5,621 bases of DNA, taken from the NCBI GenBank assembly GCA_009784355.1, contig WRBU01000088.1:1-5621 (forward strand). The letters are read 5' to 3'. A program made the position numbers and the translations under genes. Below the pieces are notes generated by a model. The model did no database searches and had not been told where the DNA came from. It was given only the letters and a program-made list of their open reading frames with translations. Origin of the DNA: Defluviitaleaceae bacterium. GTDB lineage: Bacteria; Bacillota; Clostridia; Lachnospirales; WRAX01. Of this stretch, positions 1 through 5,518 are shown in pieces (within the stretch, counting starts at the first letter, position 1; each line of letters starts with the position of its first letter).

Positions 1-51
1 CGAGCTTGCGTGCGGAATGTGAAAAACTAAACGGGCAGACTGTATATACAT
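1..51 (-). CDS. N-formylglutamate amidohydrolase-like protein, N-terminal fragment (cut by window edge)
   Basis: An ATG at 51-49 opens a frame that stays open for 17 codons to the window edge, reading MYIQSARLVFHIPHASS. The HIPHAS stretch at residues 11-16 resembles the conserved N-terminal strand of N-formylglutamate amidohydrolases (FGase family), which hydrolyse N-formylglutamate to formate and glutamate, the last step of one histidine degradation route. The start overlaps the stop of the cobalamin adenosyltransferase gene by one base (TGATG), a common translational-coupling arrangement, so it is probably the next gene of the same operon. I see no separate Shine-Dalgarno match of note. With 17 residues visible the family call is tentative; the existence of a gene is better supported than its function. 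Confidence 0.5.
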   Translation of the reverse strand, partial: MYIQSARLVFHIPHASS

Positions 52-575
52 CACATTTCAATTCCTTTGCGGGCATTGATGCCTTGATAAAAATAGTGTT
101 TTATTTCTTCAATATCGTAGGCATGGTCTGCGGTTGCGATTGCCTCTTCCGTGGCATAACGACCCGTCAATATTAATGTCATGCCTTCGGGCTTTTGGGC
201 AATTAGGTCGGAAATGGCGGCGGTTGGAATGAGTTGTAAAAAAGCCGCAACATTTATTTCATCCAATACAACAATGTCGTATTTATTGGAGAAAAGAGCT
301 TGACTTGCACGCTCCAAACCCGCCTGTGCAACGGCAATATCCATTTCATCAGCTTCACGCCCCAAAATTAGCCTGCCCGAATATTGGTCAATGGTAATTT
401 GCGGGTATTCTTGCCGCAAGGCTATTATCTCGCTGTATTCATCGCCTTTCATAAACTGCCCAAAATAGACTTTTTTGCCCATGTCTGTAAATTTGGTCAT
501 TAAGCCAATGGCGGCTGTGGTTTTGCCTTTGCCGTTGCCCGTTATCACAATGGTTTTGCCTAATTTATCGCTCAT
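51..575 (-). CDS. cobO: cob(I)alamin adenosyltransferase (CobA/CobO/BtuR family)
   Basis: This 174-residue cytosolic enzyme would transfer the 5'-deoxyadenosyl group of ATP to cob(I)alamin or a corrinoid precursor, giving adenosylcobalamin. The sequence shows the family's P-loop GNGKGKTT at residues 13-20, a Walker B-like strand IVVLDEIN at 101-108, the LTGR motif at 136-139, and the C-terminal signature KHYFYQGINARKGIE at 159-173, which corresponds to the KHxxxxGxxAxxGI motif of CobA. The length is normal for the short form without an extra N-terminal tail. The ATG start overlaps the end of the hydro-lyase beta-subunit gene by 11 bases, with an AAAGGG ribosome binding site inside that gene. 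Placement next to catabolic genes rather than cobalamin synthesis genes suggests it serves a local B12-dependent enzyme; that is inference. The family assignment is secure. Confidence 0.93.
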   Translation of the reverse strand: MSDKLGKTIVITGNGKGKTTAAIGLMTKFTDMGKKVYFGQFMKGDEYSEIIALRQEYPQITIDQYSGRLILGREADEMDIAVAQAGLERASQALFSNKYDIVVLDEINVAAFLQLIPTAAISDLIAQKPEGMTLILTGRYATEEAIATADHAYDIEEIKHYFYQGINARKGIEM

Positions 576-1092
576 AAATGCAATTCCCTTTACTGTCTAT
601 TGCCACAATTACAGGCAGTTTTTCAACTGTTAGCTTACGGATTGCTTCTGTGCCTAAATCCTCAAAAGCCACAGTTTCCACCGCTTTTATGCTTTGGGAC
701 ATAAGGGCGGCAATACCACCAACGCCCGCAAAATATACGCCACGATGTATTTTTATTTCTCCACGTACAGTATCAGAGCGTAATCCTTTTCCTATCATAG
801 CTTTAAGCCCGTGACTAATTAAAAGCGGCGAAAAAATGTCCATGCGTCCCGCTGTTGTTGGGCCTATTGACCCCATAACCTTGCCGTCTGGGGCAGGTGA
901 AGGGCCGGCGTAAAAAACGATACTGCCCTCAAAGTCAAAGGGCATTTTTTGTCCTTGGGTTACCATTTGCGCCAGCCTTGCGTGCGCCGCATCACGGGCT
1001 GTGTAAATTTCACCTGTAATATGCACCATTTCGCCCATGTTAAGCTCTGCTATGACTGCGTCCGACAAAGGGGTAAAAATTTCTTTTATCAT
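565..1092 (-). CDS. class I fumarate/tartrate/mesaconate hydratase-type hydro-lyase, beta subunit
   Basis: This 175-residue protein is the beta subunit (C-terminal domain equivalent) of class I iron-sulfur hydro-lyases such as FumA and TtdB. Visible family motifs are YTARDAAH at 30-37, YAGPSP at 61-66, SIGPTTAGRMD at 75-85, GKG at 101-103, and the VETVAFEDLGTEAIRKL segment at 138-154, followed by the usual VIVAIDSKGN strand. It pairs with the alpha subunit encoded immediately upstream; the two frames share an ATGA stop-start overlap, consistent with stoichiometric translation. The ATG at 1092 is preceded by GAGGAGG with a 7-base spacer, which fixes the start. The exact substrate (fumarate/malate, tartrate, or mesaconate/citramalate) cannot be read from the sequence. 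In this context mesaconate is an attractive candidate, but that is inference. Confidence 0.92.
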   Translation of the reverse strand: MIKEIFTPLSDAVIAELNMGEMVHITGEIYTARDAAHARLAQMVTQGQKMPFDFEGSIVFYAGPSPAPDGKVMGSIGPTTAGRMDIFSPLLISHGLKAMIGKGLRSDTVRGEIKIHRGVYFAGVGGIAALMSQSIKAVETVAFEDLGTEAIRKLTVEKLPVIVAIDSKGNCIYER

Positions 1093-1928
1093 AATTTCGC
1101 CTCCTCGTGTCTATTGACGTGACAGCCTAGGTTTACGGCAAGGGGCAGGCCCGCAATGTGGGTGGCAAAGGTGTTTATATGCACCGCCATTGCGGTTGTT
1201 TTGCCGCCAAGCCCTGCTGGACCAATGCCTGATGAATTAATTTCTGCAAGCAGTTCCTGCTCTATGCCAGCCCAGTATGGGTCGTGGTTTGGCTGCCCTA
1301 ATGGACGCAGCAAAGCCTTCTTTGCCATTACCGCACTATATTCAAAAGTTCCGCCAATGCCAATACCAACAATAATTGGCGGGCATGGGTTGGAGTCTGC
1401 TTCTGTAACGGTTTTTAGCACAAAATCTTTTATGCCCTCAATGCCGTCTGCAGGTACAAGCATTTTAAGCTGGGACATATTTTCACTGCCGAAACCCTTT
1501 GGCGACACGGTAATTTTAAACCCATCGCCAGATACAATGTTGTAATGTATAACGGCTGGCGTATTGTCCTTTGTGTTTGTTCGGTGAATAGGGTCGGACA
1601 CTACGGACTTGCGCAAAAATCCTTCTTCATAGCCTTTTCGAACCCCTTCATTAATAGCATCAGCCAACAAACCGCCCACAATGCGCACATCTTGCCCAAT
1701 TTCAACAAAAACAACTGCCATGCCCGTGTCTTGGCATATAGGCAGACGCTCCGTGCGAGCTATGTCTTGGTTTTGCAACATATTTTCAAGCACTTGCTTG
1801 GCAAGCCCTGTTTCGGTATTGACTGCATTTTCGATATGGGTACGGATTTTTGGGTCAACTATTAAGCAGGCTTTGATACAAAGCTCTGCAACGACTTCGG
1901 TTATTTTTTCAATGTGTATTTCTCTCAT
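1089..1928 (-). CDS. class I fumarate/tartrate/mesaconate hydratase-type hydro-lyase, alpha subunit (4Fe-4S)
   Basis: This is the alpha subunit of an oxygen-sensitive class I hydro-lyase, 279 residues from the chosen start, the usual size for TtdA-type subunits. It carries the three cysteines expected to hold the catalytic 4Fe-4S cluster: C65 in PICQDTG, C182 in SNPCPP, and C269 in NLGCHVNRH. Other family landmarks are KGFGSENMS (144-152), GIGIGGT (188-194) and the GIGPAGLGGKTTA segment (235-247). I chose the ATG at 1928 because GGGGGTGG lies 4 bases upstream and the protein then begins MREIHIEKI like its relatives. A GTG six codons earlier (1946) overlaps the DUF4387 stop as GTGA but lacks a comparable ribosome binding site. 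The reversible addition of water to fumarate, mesaconate or a related dicarboxylate is the known family chemistry; the specific substrate is not determined. Confidence 0.93.
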   Translation of the reverse strand: MREIHIEKITEVVAELCIKACLIVDPKIRTHIENAVNTETGLAKQVLENMLQNQDIARTERLPICQDTGMAVVFVEIGQDVRIVGGLLADAINEGVRKGYEEGFLRKSVVSDPIHRTNTKDNTPAVIHYNIVSGDGFKITVSPKGFGSENMSQLKMLVPADGIEGIKDFVLKTVTEADSNPCPPIIVGIGIGGTFEYSAVMAKKALLRPLGQPNHDPYWAGIEQELLAEINSSGIGPAGLGGKTTAMAVHINTFATHIAGLPLAVNLGCHVNRHEEAKL

Positions 1929-1932
1929 ACTG

Positions 1933-1940
1933 CCACCCCC
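1933..1940 (-). promoter_or_regulatory. ribosome binding site deciding the hydro-lyase alpha start
   Basis: GGGGGTGG on the minus strand lies 4 bases before the ATG at 1928. It would fall inside the coding region if the upstream GTG at 1946 were used, and it supports the shorter protein. Confidence 0.6.
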
Positions 1941-1942
1941 AA

Positions 1943-2257
1943 TCACAATGTATACGTAAAGCCTAAAAGCGGGCTATGTTGCTGTGCCCCGTAAATGTCT
2001 TTTTCGCCTAAATCACCTGAAGCCATAGGGCGCACTATTGTTATTTTAACAGCTTTAGACGGAGCAAAAGATATTACAGATTTTACCATATCAACATTAA
2101 TTCCGTACAGTTGTGCAAAGACAGCCTCGGTCATCACCTGCTTGTCCACAAAAGCGTCAAAATGCCCCTTGTCTTTAAACATAATGTCAAAAGTGAGTTC
2201 ATAAGGCCCTGAATTTTTGCTGCGCACCACATCAACTTGGTCAATTAGTTTATACAC
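1943..2257 (-). CDS. DUF4387 family protein
   Basis: This small protein (104 residues from the chosen start) has no experimentally known function that I can name. It matches DUF4387 by the N-terminal signature VVRSKNSGPYELTFDI (10-25) and the C-terminal RPMASGDLGEKDIYGAQQHSPLL stretch (76-98). No signal peptide or membrane segment is visible, so it is probably cytosolic. DUF4387 genes are known to sit beside AtuA/DUF1446 genes, as here, which suggests that the two act together. A GTG at 2257 is preceded by GGTGGA with a 5-base spacer and gives the natural start MYKLIDQ; a second GTG at 2266 would add three residues but has its AAAGGA only 2 bases away. The frame overlaps the end of the AtuA gene, and its TGA stop lies just before the hydro-lyase alpha start. 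Confidence 0.85.
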   Translation of the reverse strand: MYKLIDQVDVVRSKNSGPYELTFDIMFKDKGHFDAFVDKQVMTEAVFAQLYGINVDMVKSVISFAPSKAVKITIVRPMASGDLGEKDIYGAQQHSPLLGFTYTL

Positions 2258-3641
2258 TCCATCCACCGTCCTTTACATGTACAATTTTTGGTTGGAAAAG
2301 CTCTGTATTGTCATCATCATGGGGCATTAGGCAATAAACGCTAAATGCATAAACTGCTCCGCCTGAAAAGTCGCTTGGGGAAAAGGGGAAAGCTAGGTTG
2401 CCAGCCGTGGACTTGCGCCCTTCATAGCCAAAGTGAAGAAGGGTAGAGCGGGCAAAAGAGCAGATGGTGTCAGCATCTGCTGTTGTTTTTGCGACGGCTT
2501 CGATGATGATAGCAACTTCTGCAGGGGTCGCAACAGACTGCTCGCCATTTGTAGTATAAAACGATGCGCCATTTGCACCATATAGTTTAAAGTCTAAAAA
2601 GTATCCGCTAATCTTGCCTTCAAAGTTGCTTGCTACTTTTTCTTTTACGGAGGTGACAATACTGTCCATTTTTCCAATCATAATAGGGTCGCATGTAGCG
2701 GCAAAGGACACAGTGCGGTAGCCAACCAGTTTTGCCCCTTCCAGCTTCACAAAGGATTGCCCTTCGTCAGGAGCAAAACGGCTGCCACGCACAATTACAC
2801 TGCTTTCGCTTGCTTGTTCAAAAGTACAATCTCTTAAATCCAAAATACCACCGGGCCCCGGCAATTTTGTCGGGTCGCTTTTTTCGTATAAGGTGTGTGC
2901 GGAAACGGATGTGGTAGTGCATTTTCTGGCTGGGTTAAGGGTGTCCAGCTCAAAATGGTCTTCACGTAATGTGCCAAACATACAGTCGCTTCCGCTTCCG
3001 GGGGTTGACGCTATTGCGGCACATTCTAAAATTTTGCCCATATGAAGCGCAAGACCCCTATCAAAGCCAGCACGTATGGCAGGGGCGGCAAAAACAGACG
3101 GGTCGTAAGTCCGTCCTGCAATAATTACTTGCGCTCCCATATCCAAAGCATCTATAAAAGGTTTTTCGCCCATTTGCGCAACAATATTCGTGCTGTTTTC
3201 AATATCCTCTTTTGTTGGCATGGGGGCGGGATACATTTGTTGCAGGGAAAGCGTTTCACCGCCCGCCGCCAAAGGCAACGATGCGTCAATTTGTGAAGAA
3301 ATCACAGCAGCGGTAAAGGACAATCCTTTTTCTTGTGCAATTTCTTTCACAATGTCAACATTCCATTCCAAATGACTATCCGCACCAGCACCGCCTGCAG
3401 AACCGATTATAAGCGGTATACCAGCCTCTATTGCGGCAACCAGCATAAATTCCAAATCACGCTTGACAGCTCCTCGGTCTGTAAAAGACTTTCCGCTGCC
3501 AAGGTAATAAGGCCCAGGGTCGGTAGAACCAGCATCTACTGCAATAGCGTGGGGCTTGCGCCGCATACCTTCTTCAAAAGAAGCGGCGGGGAAGCCGTAG
3601 CCCAAAATGGCCGTTGGCGACAATACTCTAAATTCTTTCAT
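2250..3641 (-). CDS. AtuA-family protein (DUF1446, acyclic terpene utilisation family)
   Basis: This 463-residue cytosolic protein belongs to the AtuA/DUF1446 family, named from the Pseudomonas cluster for citronellol and geraniol use; the biochemical reaction of the family is not established to my knowledge. Family signatures are DAGSTDPGPYYLGSG (36-50), the glycine-rich GSAGGAGAD loop (80-88), AGRTYDPSVFAAPA (175-188), GSGSDCMFGTL (215-225), and the C-terminal NLAFPFSPSD (415-424) with YAFSVYCLMP (431-440). It lacks the additional C-terminal domain found in the longer members from aerobic terpene degraders, and a DUF4387 gene follows instead. The ATG at 3641 is preceded by AAGGGAAGG at 6 bases; an in-frame start nine codons upstream is less likely because it lies inside the MNT gene without a good ribosome binding site. 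The neighbours argue for dicarboxylate or amino-acid catabolism, not terpene degradation. Confidence 0.88.
   Translation of the reverse strand: MKEFRVLSPTAILGYGFPAASFEEGMRRKPHAIAVDAGSTDPGPYYLGSGKSFTDRGAVKRDLEFMLVAAIEAGIPLIIGSAGGAGADSHLEWNVDIVKEIAQEKGLSFTAAVISSQIDASLPLAAGGETLSLQQMYPAPMPTKEDIENSTNIVAQMGEKPFIDALDMGAQVIIAGRTYDPSVFAAPAIRAGFDRGLALHMGKILECAAIASTPGSGSDCMFGTLREDHFELDTLNPARKCTTTSVSAHTLYEKSDPTKLPGPGGILDLRDCTFEQASESSVIVRGSRFAPDEGQSFVKLEGAKLVGYRTVSFAATCDPIMIGKMDSIVTSVKEKVASNFEGKISGYFLDFKLYGANGASFYTTNGEQSVATPAEVAIIIEAVAKTTADADTICSFARSTLLHFGYEGRKSTAGNLAFPFSPSDFSGGAVYAFSVYCLMPHDDDNTELFQPKIVHVKDGGWSV
2262..2267 (-). promoter_or_regulatory. ribosome binding site favouring the GTG start of the DUF4387 gene
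   Basis: GGTGGA on the minus strand ends 5 bases before the GTG at 2257 and lies inside the last codons of the AtuA-family gene. It favours the start at 2257 over the GTG at 2266, but the match to the consensus is modest. Confidence 0.4.
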
Positions 3642-3930
3642 AGACAACCTTCCCTTCTTCGGCGACACGCCGTTTAAAATCTTCGTCCGCTATGGTGTCG
3701 TAATGCACAACATCGTAAAAATATGGAGTTGGCAACTCTTCGTTTAATTCCGAAGAAATCCAAGCAATATCACGAGAAGAAACTTCGCCAACAAATGCCA
3801 AATCCACGTCGCTTCCTTTTCTATAATTGCCTCGGCTACGTGAGCCATAGACAAAAATCCGCATAATTTTTGGATTATCTCTTCCTATTTTTTGTATAAT
3901 ATCAATGTCGCTTTGTCTTAATCCAAACAT
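3628..3930 (-). CDS. MNT-type minimal nucleotidyltransferase (partner of a broken HEPN gene)
   Basis: A 100-residue minimal nucleotidyltransferase of the DNA polymerase beta superfamily. The core motif GSRSRGNYRKGSDVDLAF spans residues 29-46: the GSRxRG loop binds nucleotide, and D41 and D43 are the metal-binding pair. A third acidic residue, D73 in FYDVVHYD, fits the expected catalytic position, so the active site looks complete. In HEPN/MNT toxin-antitoxin systems the MNT protein is the antitoxin, in characterised cases by adding AMP groups to the HEPN RNase. Here the gene starts 13 bases inside the HEPN frame, with GGTGGTG as its ribosome binding site, so the two were made as a coupled pair. 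Since the HEPN gene is interrupted, this copy is probably orphaned. It overlaps the AtuA-family gene by 14 bases, so it appears to be transcribed with the metabolic genes. Confidence 0.9.
   Translation of the reverse strand: MFGLRQSDIDIIQKIGRDNPKIMRIFVYGSRSRGNYRKGSDVDLAFVGEVSSRDIAWISSELNEELPTPYFYDVVHYDTIADEDFKRRVAEEGKVVYERI
3648..3656 (-). promoter_or_regulatory. ribosome binding site deciding the AtuA-family start
   Basis: AAGGGAAGG on the minus strand lies 6 bases before the ATG at 3641, inside the end of the MNT gene. It fixes the start that gives MKEFRVLSPT, the expected family N-terminus. Confidence 0.65.
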
Positions 3931-4163
3931 CCAAAATCACCACCAAGCTCTACAAGAGCATCAATAAATCTTTCCCTAATGTCGTTAAATATTGCTGCGG
4001 CAACATTTTCATCATAAGTGTGTACAATTCTGTTACGGGCATCTGCCATTTCCATCCACAAATGTCCGTCAGAAATATGGTTTTGAGCGAAGGCGGCTCT
4101 AATCACCGTCTTTGGGCTTGTTTGTCTAATGCCGTCATGTATTTGCAAATGAAACATAAGCAT
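3918..4163 (-). CDS. C-terminal remnant reading frame of the interrupted HEPN gene
   Basis: The longest ATG-initiated frame left after the insertion codes 81 residues from MLMFHLQIHDG. It retains SPKTVIRAAF, the RNRIVH motif (residues 43-48) and the TYDE that follows, but lacks the two N-terminal helices. No convincing ribosome binding site precedes this ATG (the upstream bases are CGGCTTGGAAA), so translation is doubtful. Gene callers may list it as a short intact protein; it is better read as part of the pseudogene spanning 3918-4427. Confidence 0.4.
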   Translation of the reverse strand: MLMFHLQIHDGIRQTSPKTVIRAAFAQNHISDGHLWMEMADARNRIVHTYDENVAAAIFNDIRERFIDALVELGGDFGCLD

Positions 4164-4176
4164 TTTCCAAGCCGAT

Positions 4177-4179
4177 TCA
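4177..4179. repeat. target-site duplication, left copy (TCA)
   Basis: TCA next to the left end of the inverted-repeat element, matched by TCA at 4282-4284. A single copy restores the interrupted gene's codons. Confidence 0.7.
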
Positions 4180-4281
4180 TACTAATTCCAATTTAATACA
4201 TGGAGTGCCGACTGAGCCCCAAACGCAAGGCGTTTGGGAATAGTGAAGGAGAGCAGTCTATGATTTTAAATGGAATTAGTA
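4180..4281. mobile_element. 102-base MITE-like element with terminal inverted repeats
   Basis: The element begins TACTAATTCC and ends GGAATTAGTA, a perfect 10-base terminal inverted repeat. The match extends to about 17 bases (left TACTAATTCCAATTTAA; the reverse complement of the right end is TACTAATTCCATTTAAA) allowing a one-base indel. It is flanked on both sides by TCA, a 3-base target duplication. It encodes no protein and contains nested internal palindromes, so it must have been moved by a transposase encoded elsewhere. Insertion split a HEPN gene, and excision in silico restores that gene exactly, which defines the ends. A 3-base duplication of TNA type would suit some IS5-related transposases, but the parent family cannot be assigned from this sequence. 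An alternative reading with AT duplications and a 100-base element also keeps the frame but leaves one extra codon in the HEPN protein. Confidence 0.82.
4218..4238. repeat. perfect hairpin at the centre of the MITE-like element
   Basis: CCCAAACGC (4218-4226) and GCGTTTGGG (4230-4238) are exact reverse complements separated by AAG. They are flanked by GACTG (4210-4214) and CAGTC (4254-4258), which are also complementary, so the whole element could fold as a long interrupted hairpin. No run of T follows on either strand, so it does not look like an intrinsic terminator. Confidence 0.75.
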
Positions 4282-4284
4282 TCA
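4282..4284. repeat. target-site duplication, right copy (TCA)
   Basis: TCA directly after the right end of the element, the partner of 4177-4179. Confidence 0.7.
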
Positions 4285-4434
4285 AAGGATATTTCAAAAA
4301 AATGCAGCATTGCAGCAATGTGAATTTCATCGGCTTCATTTATAACTCTAATATTTCTATTAAGTAGGTTTAAGGTTTTGCAAAAGTTTTCTTTGTGTTG
4401 TGCAAAACTTCGGTTAATTGCATCCATAATTTTA

Positions 4435-4440
4435 CTCCTT
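4435..4440 (-). promoter_or_regulatory. ribosome binding site of the interrupted HEPN gene
   Basis: AAGGAG on the minus strand, 7 bases before the ATG at 4427. It identifies the original HEPN start upstream of the insertion and lies in the 39-base gap after the M42 peptidase gene. Confidence 0.7.
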
Positions 4441-4466
4441 TGCCACTGCGGGGTTCTGCAATCCTC

Positions 4467-5507
4467 CTACGTTGTGAGATAAAGATATAAGAGCTTATAT
4501 GAATTTTCACAGGCAAGAATATGAGTGCGCTCCATGCCGTGGCTTGCTGCAATGCCGGGACCAAGCAATGCTCCTTTAAAATCGTGTCCTGCGCGGCGGG
4601 CGGCAGAAACATCGCTTCCATAATATGGGTATATATCTACGGCATGTTCGATGGCGTTGTCTTTTGCGAGATTGATAAGGCGGGTTGTAAGCTCGTAATT
4701 ATACGGACCGCTGCTGTCTGCGGCACAAATGCTCACGGCAAACTCACTTCCGTTTAAGTCATCACCAATGCACCCCATGTCTATTGCAACAAATTCCTCT
4801 ACGTCATGGGGCAGATGGGATAAGCCATGCCCAATCTCCTCATATGTACTAAATACCACGCAAATATTGTGAGCTGGTGTGATTTTCTCATCTTTAAAAT
4901 GTTTTAGCATAGCAAGCACGAGGGCAACCCCAGCTTTGTCATCCAAAAATCGGCTTTTAATAAAACCTTCGGGGGTCATTTGCGTTTTTGGGTCATAGCA
5001 AATAAAATCGCCAGCCATTATCCCTAGGGATTTTACGAAGTCGTCATCGGGGTACTTGCCATCCATTAAAACATCAAGACGTATATGCATATTTTTAGTA
5101 TCGCGCTTTATTTCGTCGGCATCGTCGTAAACATGGGAAGCTGGGGAATTTGACAAAATTGTGCCTGTGTAAACTTTGTCGCAACGGGTGTAAACTTTGC
5201 AATACTCACCGTCCAAAGTGGGAAGGGTTGCCCCGCCGACCTTTGTGAAAGCAAGCGTTCCGTCATCCTTAACACTTTTAACAATAAGCCCCAATGTATC
5301 AACATGGGCGGAAATGCCAATTTTGCGCTCGCTTGCGCCATTAACATTCACAACCAAATTACCTTTGTGAGTGGTGTAGCTATCGTATCCCATGCCGTCC
5401 ACAATTTCTTTTATGCGGGTAATTGCTACCCCGCAAAAACCTGTCGGGCTATCAATGCCCAAAATATCTACTAAAACTTGTTTAAAATATTCCGCATTAA
5501 ACTTCAT
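4467..5507 (-). CDS. M42 family metallo-aminopeptidase
   Basis: A 346-residue cytosolic peptidase of the M42 family (glutamyl/leucyl aminopeptidase, tetrahedral-aminopeptidase type), which removes N-terminal residues from peptides using two metal ions. The metal and catalytic residues are visible in order: H68 and D70 in SAHVDTLG; the bridging D189 in SRFLDDKAG; E223 and E224 in YEEIGHG (general base and ligand); D243 in AIDMG; and H323 in ASHGMERTH. The PA-like insertion domain expected in M42 fits residues of roughly 75-165. Length is normal and no signal peptide is seen. The ATG start has AAGGAGG 4 bases upstream, overlapping the TAA stop of the preceding gene. The HEPN gene begins 39 bases after its stop, so it may share the transcript. 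A role in supplying amino acids, including glutamate, from peptides would suit the downstream genes, but substrate preference is unknown. Confidence 0.93.
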   Translation of the reverse strand: MKFNAEYFKQVLVDILGIDSPTGFCGVAITRIKEIVDGMGYDSYTTHKGNLVVNVNGASERKIGISAHVDTLGLIVKSVKDDGTLAFTKVGGATLPTLDGEYCKVYTRCDKVYTGTILSNSPASHVYDDADEIKRDTKNMHIRLDVLMDGKYPDDDFVKSLGIMAGDFICYDPKTQMTPEGFIKSRFLDDKAGVALVLAMLKHFKDEKITPAHNICVVFSTYEEIGHGLSHLPHDVEEFVAIDMGCIGDDLNGSEFAVSICAADSSGPYNYELTTRLINLAKDNAIEHAVDIYPYYGSDVSAARRAGHDFKGALLGPGIAASHGMERTHILACENSYKLLYLYLTT

Positions 5508-5511
5508 AAAT

Positions 5512-5518
5512 CCTCCTT
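5512..5518 (-). promoter_or_regulatory. ribosome binding site of the M42 peptidase gene, fused to the upstream stop codon
   Basis: AAGGAGG on the minus strand, 4 bases before the ATG at 5507. Its first two bases are the last two bases of the upstream gene's TAA stop, which points to coupled translation. Confidence 0.75.

Larger units (their letters stand above)
3918..4427 (-). pseudogene. HI0074-family HEPN protein (nucleotidyltransferase substrate-binding type), interrupted by a small inverted-repeat element
   Basis: An ATG at 4427 with a strong AAGGAG ribosome binding site opens a frame beginning MDAINRSFAQHK. It runs 48 codons to FFEISF and then enters the 102-base element, whose left and right ends each place an in-frame stop (TAA, TAG). 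The frame resumes beyond the element as ESAWKMLMFHLQ and continues to a TAA at 3918. Removing the element and one TCA copy (105 bases) gives a 134-residue protein of normal family length. The rejoined FFEISFESAWKML matches the family's KFEFxYELxxKMM helix. The HEPN motif Rx4H (RNRIVH) followed by TYDE lies in the downstream part. HEPN proteins of this group are RNase-type toxins or nucleotidyltransferase partners; this copy cannot make the full helical bundle. Stop-codon position and frame are seen directly; loss of function is inferred. Confidence 0.88.

Noticed and set aside
1089..1928. Naming the hydro-lyase specifically as fumarase or tartrate dehydratase.
   Set aside because: Alpha/beta class I hydro-lyases share the same motifs across fumarate, tartrate and mesaconate enzymes, so the substrate cannot be decided from the sequence.
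1929..1946. GTG start at 1946 for the hydro-lyase alpha subunit, overlapping the DUF4387 stop as GTGA.
   Set aside because: It would place the GGGGGTGG ribosome binding site inside the coding region and add residues (IGGGS) that merely translate that site. The ATG at 1928 gives the family-like N-terminus.
578..3677. Several plus-strand open frames of 60-130 codons opposite the hydro-lyase, DUF4387 and AtuA genes.
   Set aside because: They lie antisense to well-supported genes, match no family I recognise and have no consistent ribosome binding sites.
4218..4238. The perfect 9-base stem with an AAG loop as an intrinsic transcription terminator.
   Set aside because: Neither strand has a T-run after the stem, and it lies symmetrically in the centre of the inverted-repeat element, so it is explained as part of that element.
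4370..4621. An 83-codon minus-strand open frame across the end of the M42 gene and the start of the HEPN gene.
   Set aside because: It is out of frame with both genes, and each of those is supported by motifs and a strong ribosome binding site; this one has neither.
4467..5507. LDDK in the M42 peptidase instead of the more common LDNR/LDDR motif, as a possible catalytic defect.
   Set aside because: The metal-bridging aspartate itself is present and all other ligands are intact; variation at the following positions is tolerated in the family.
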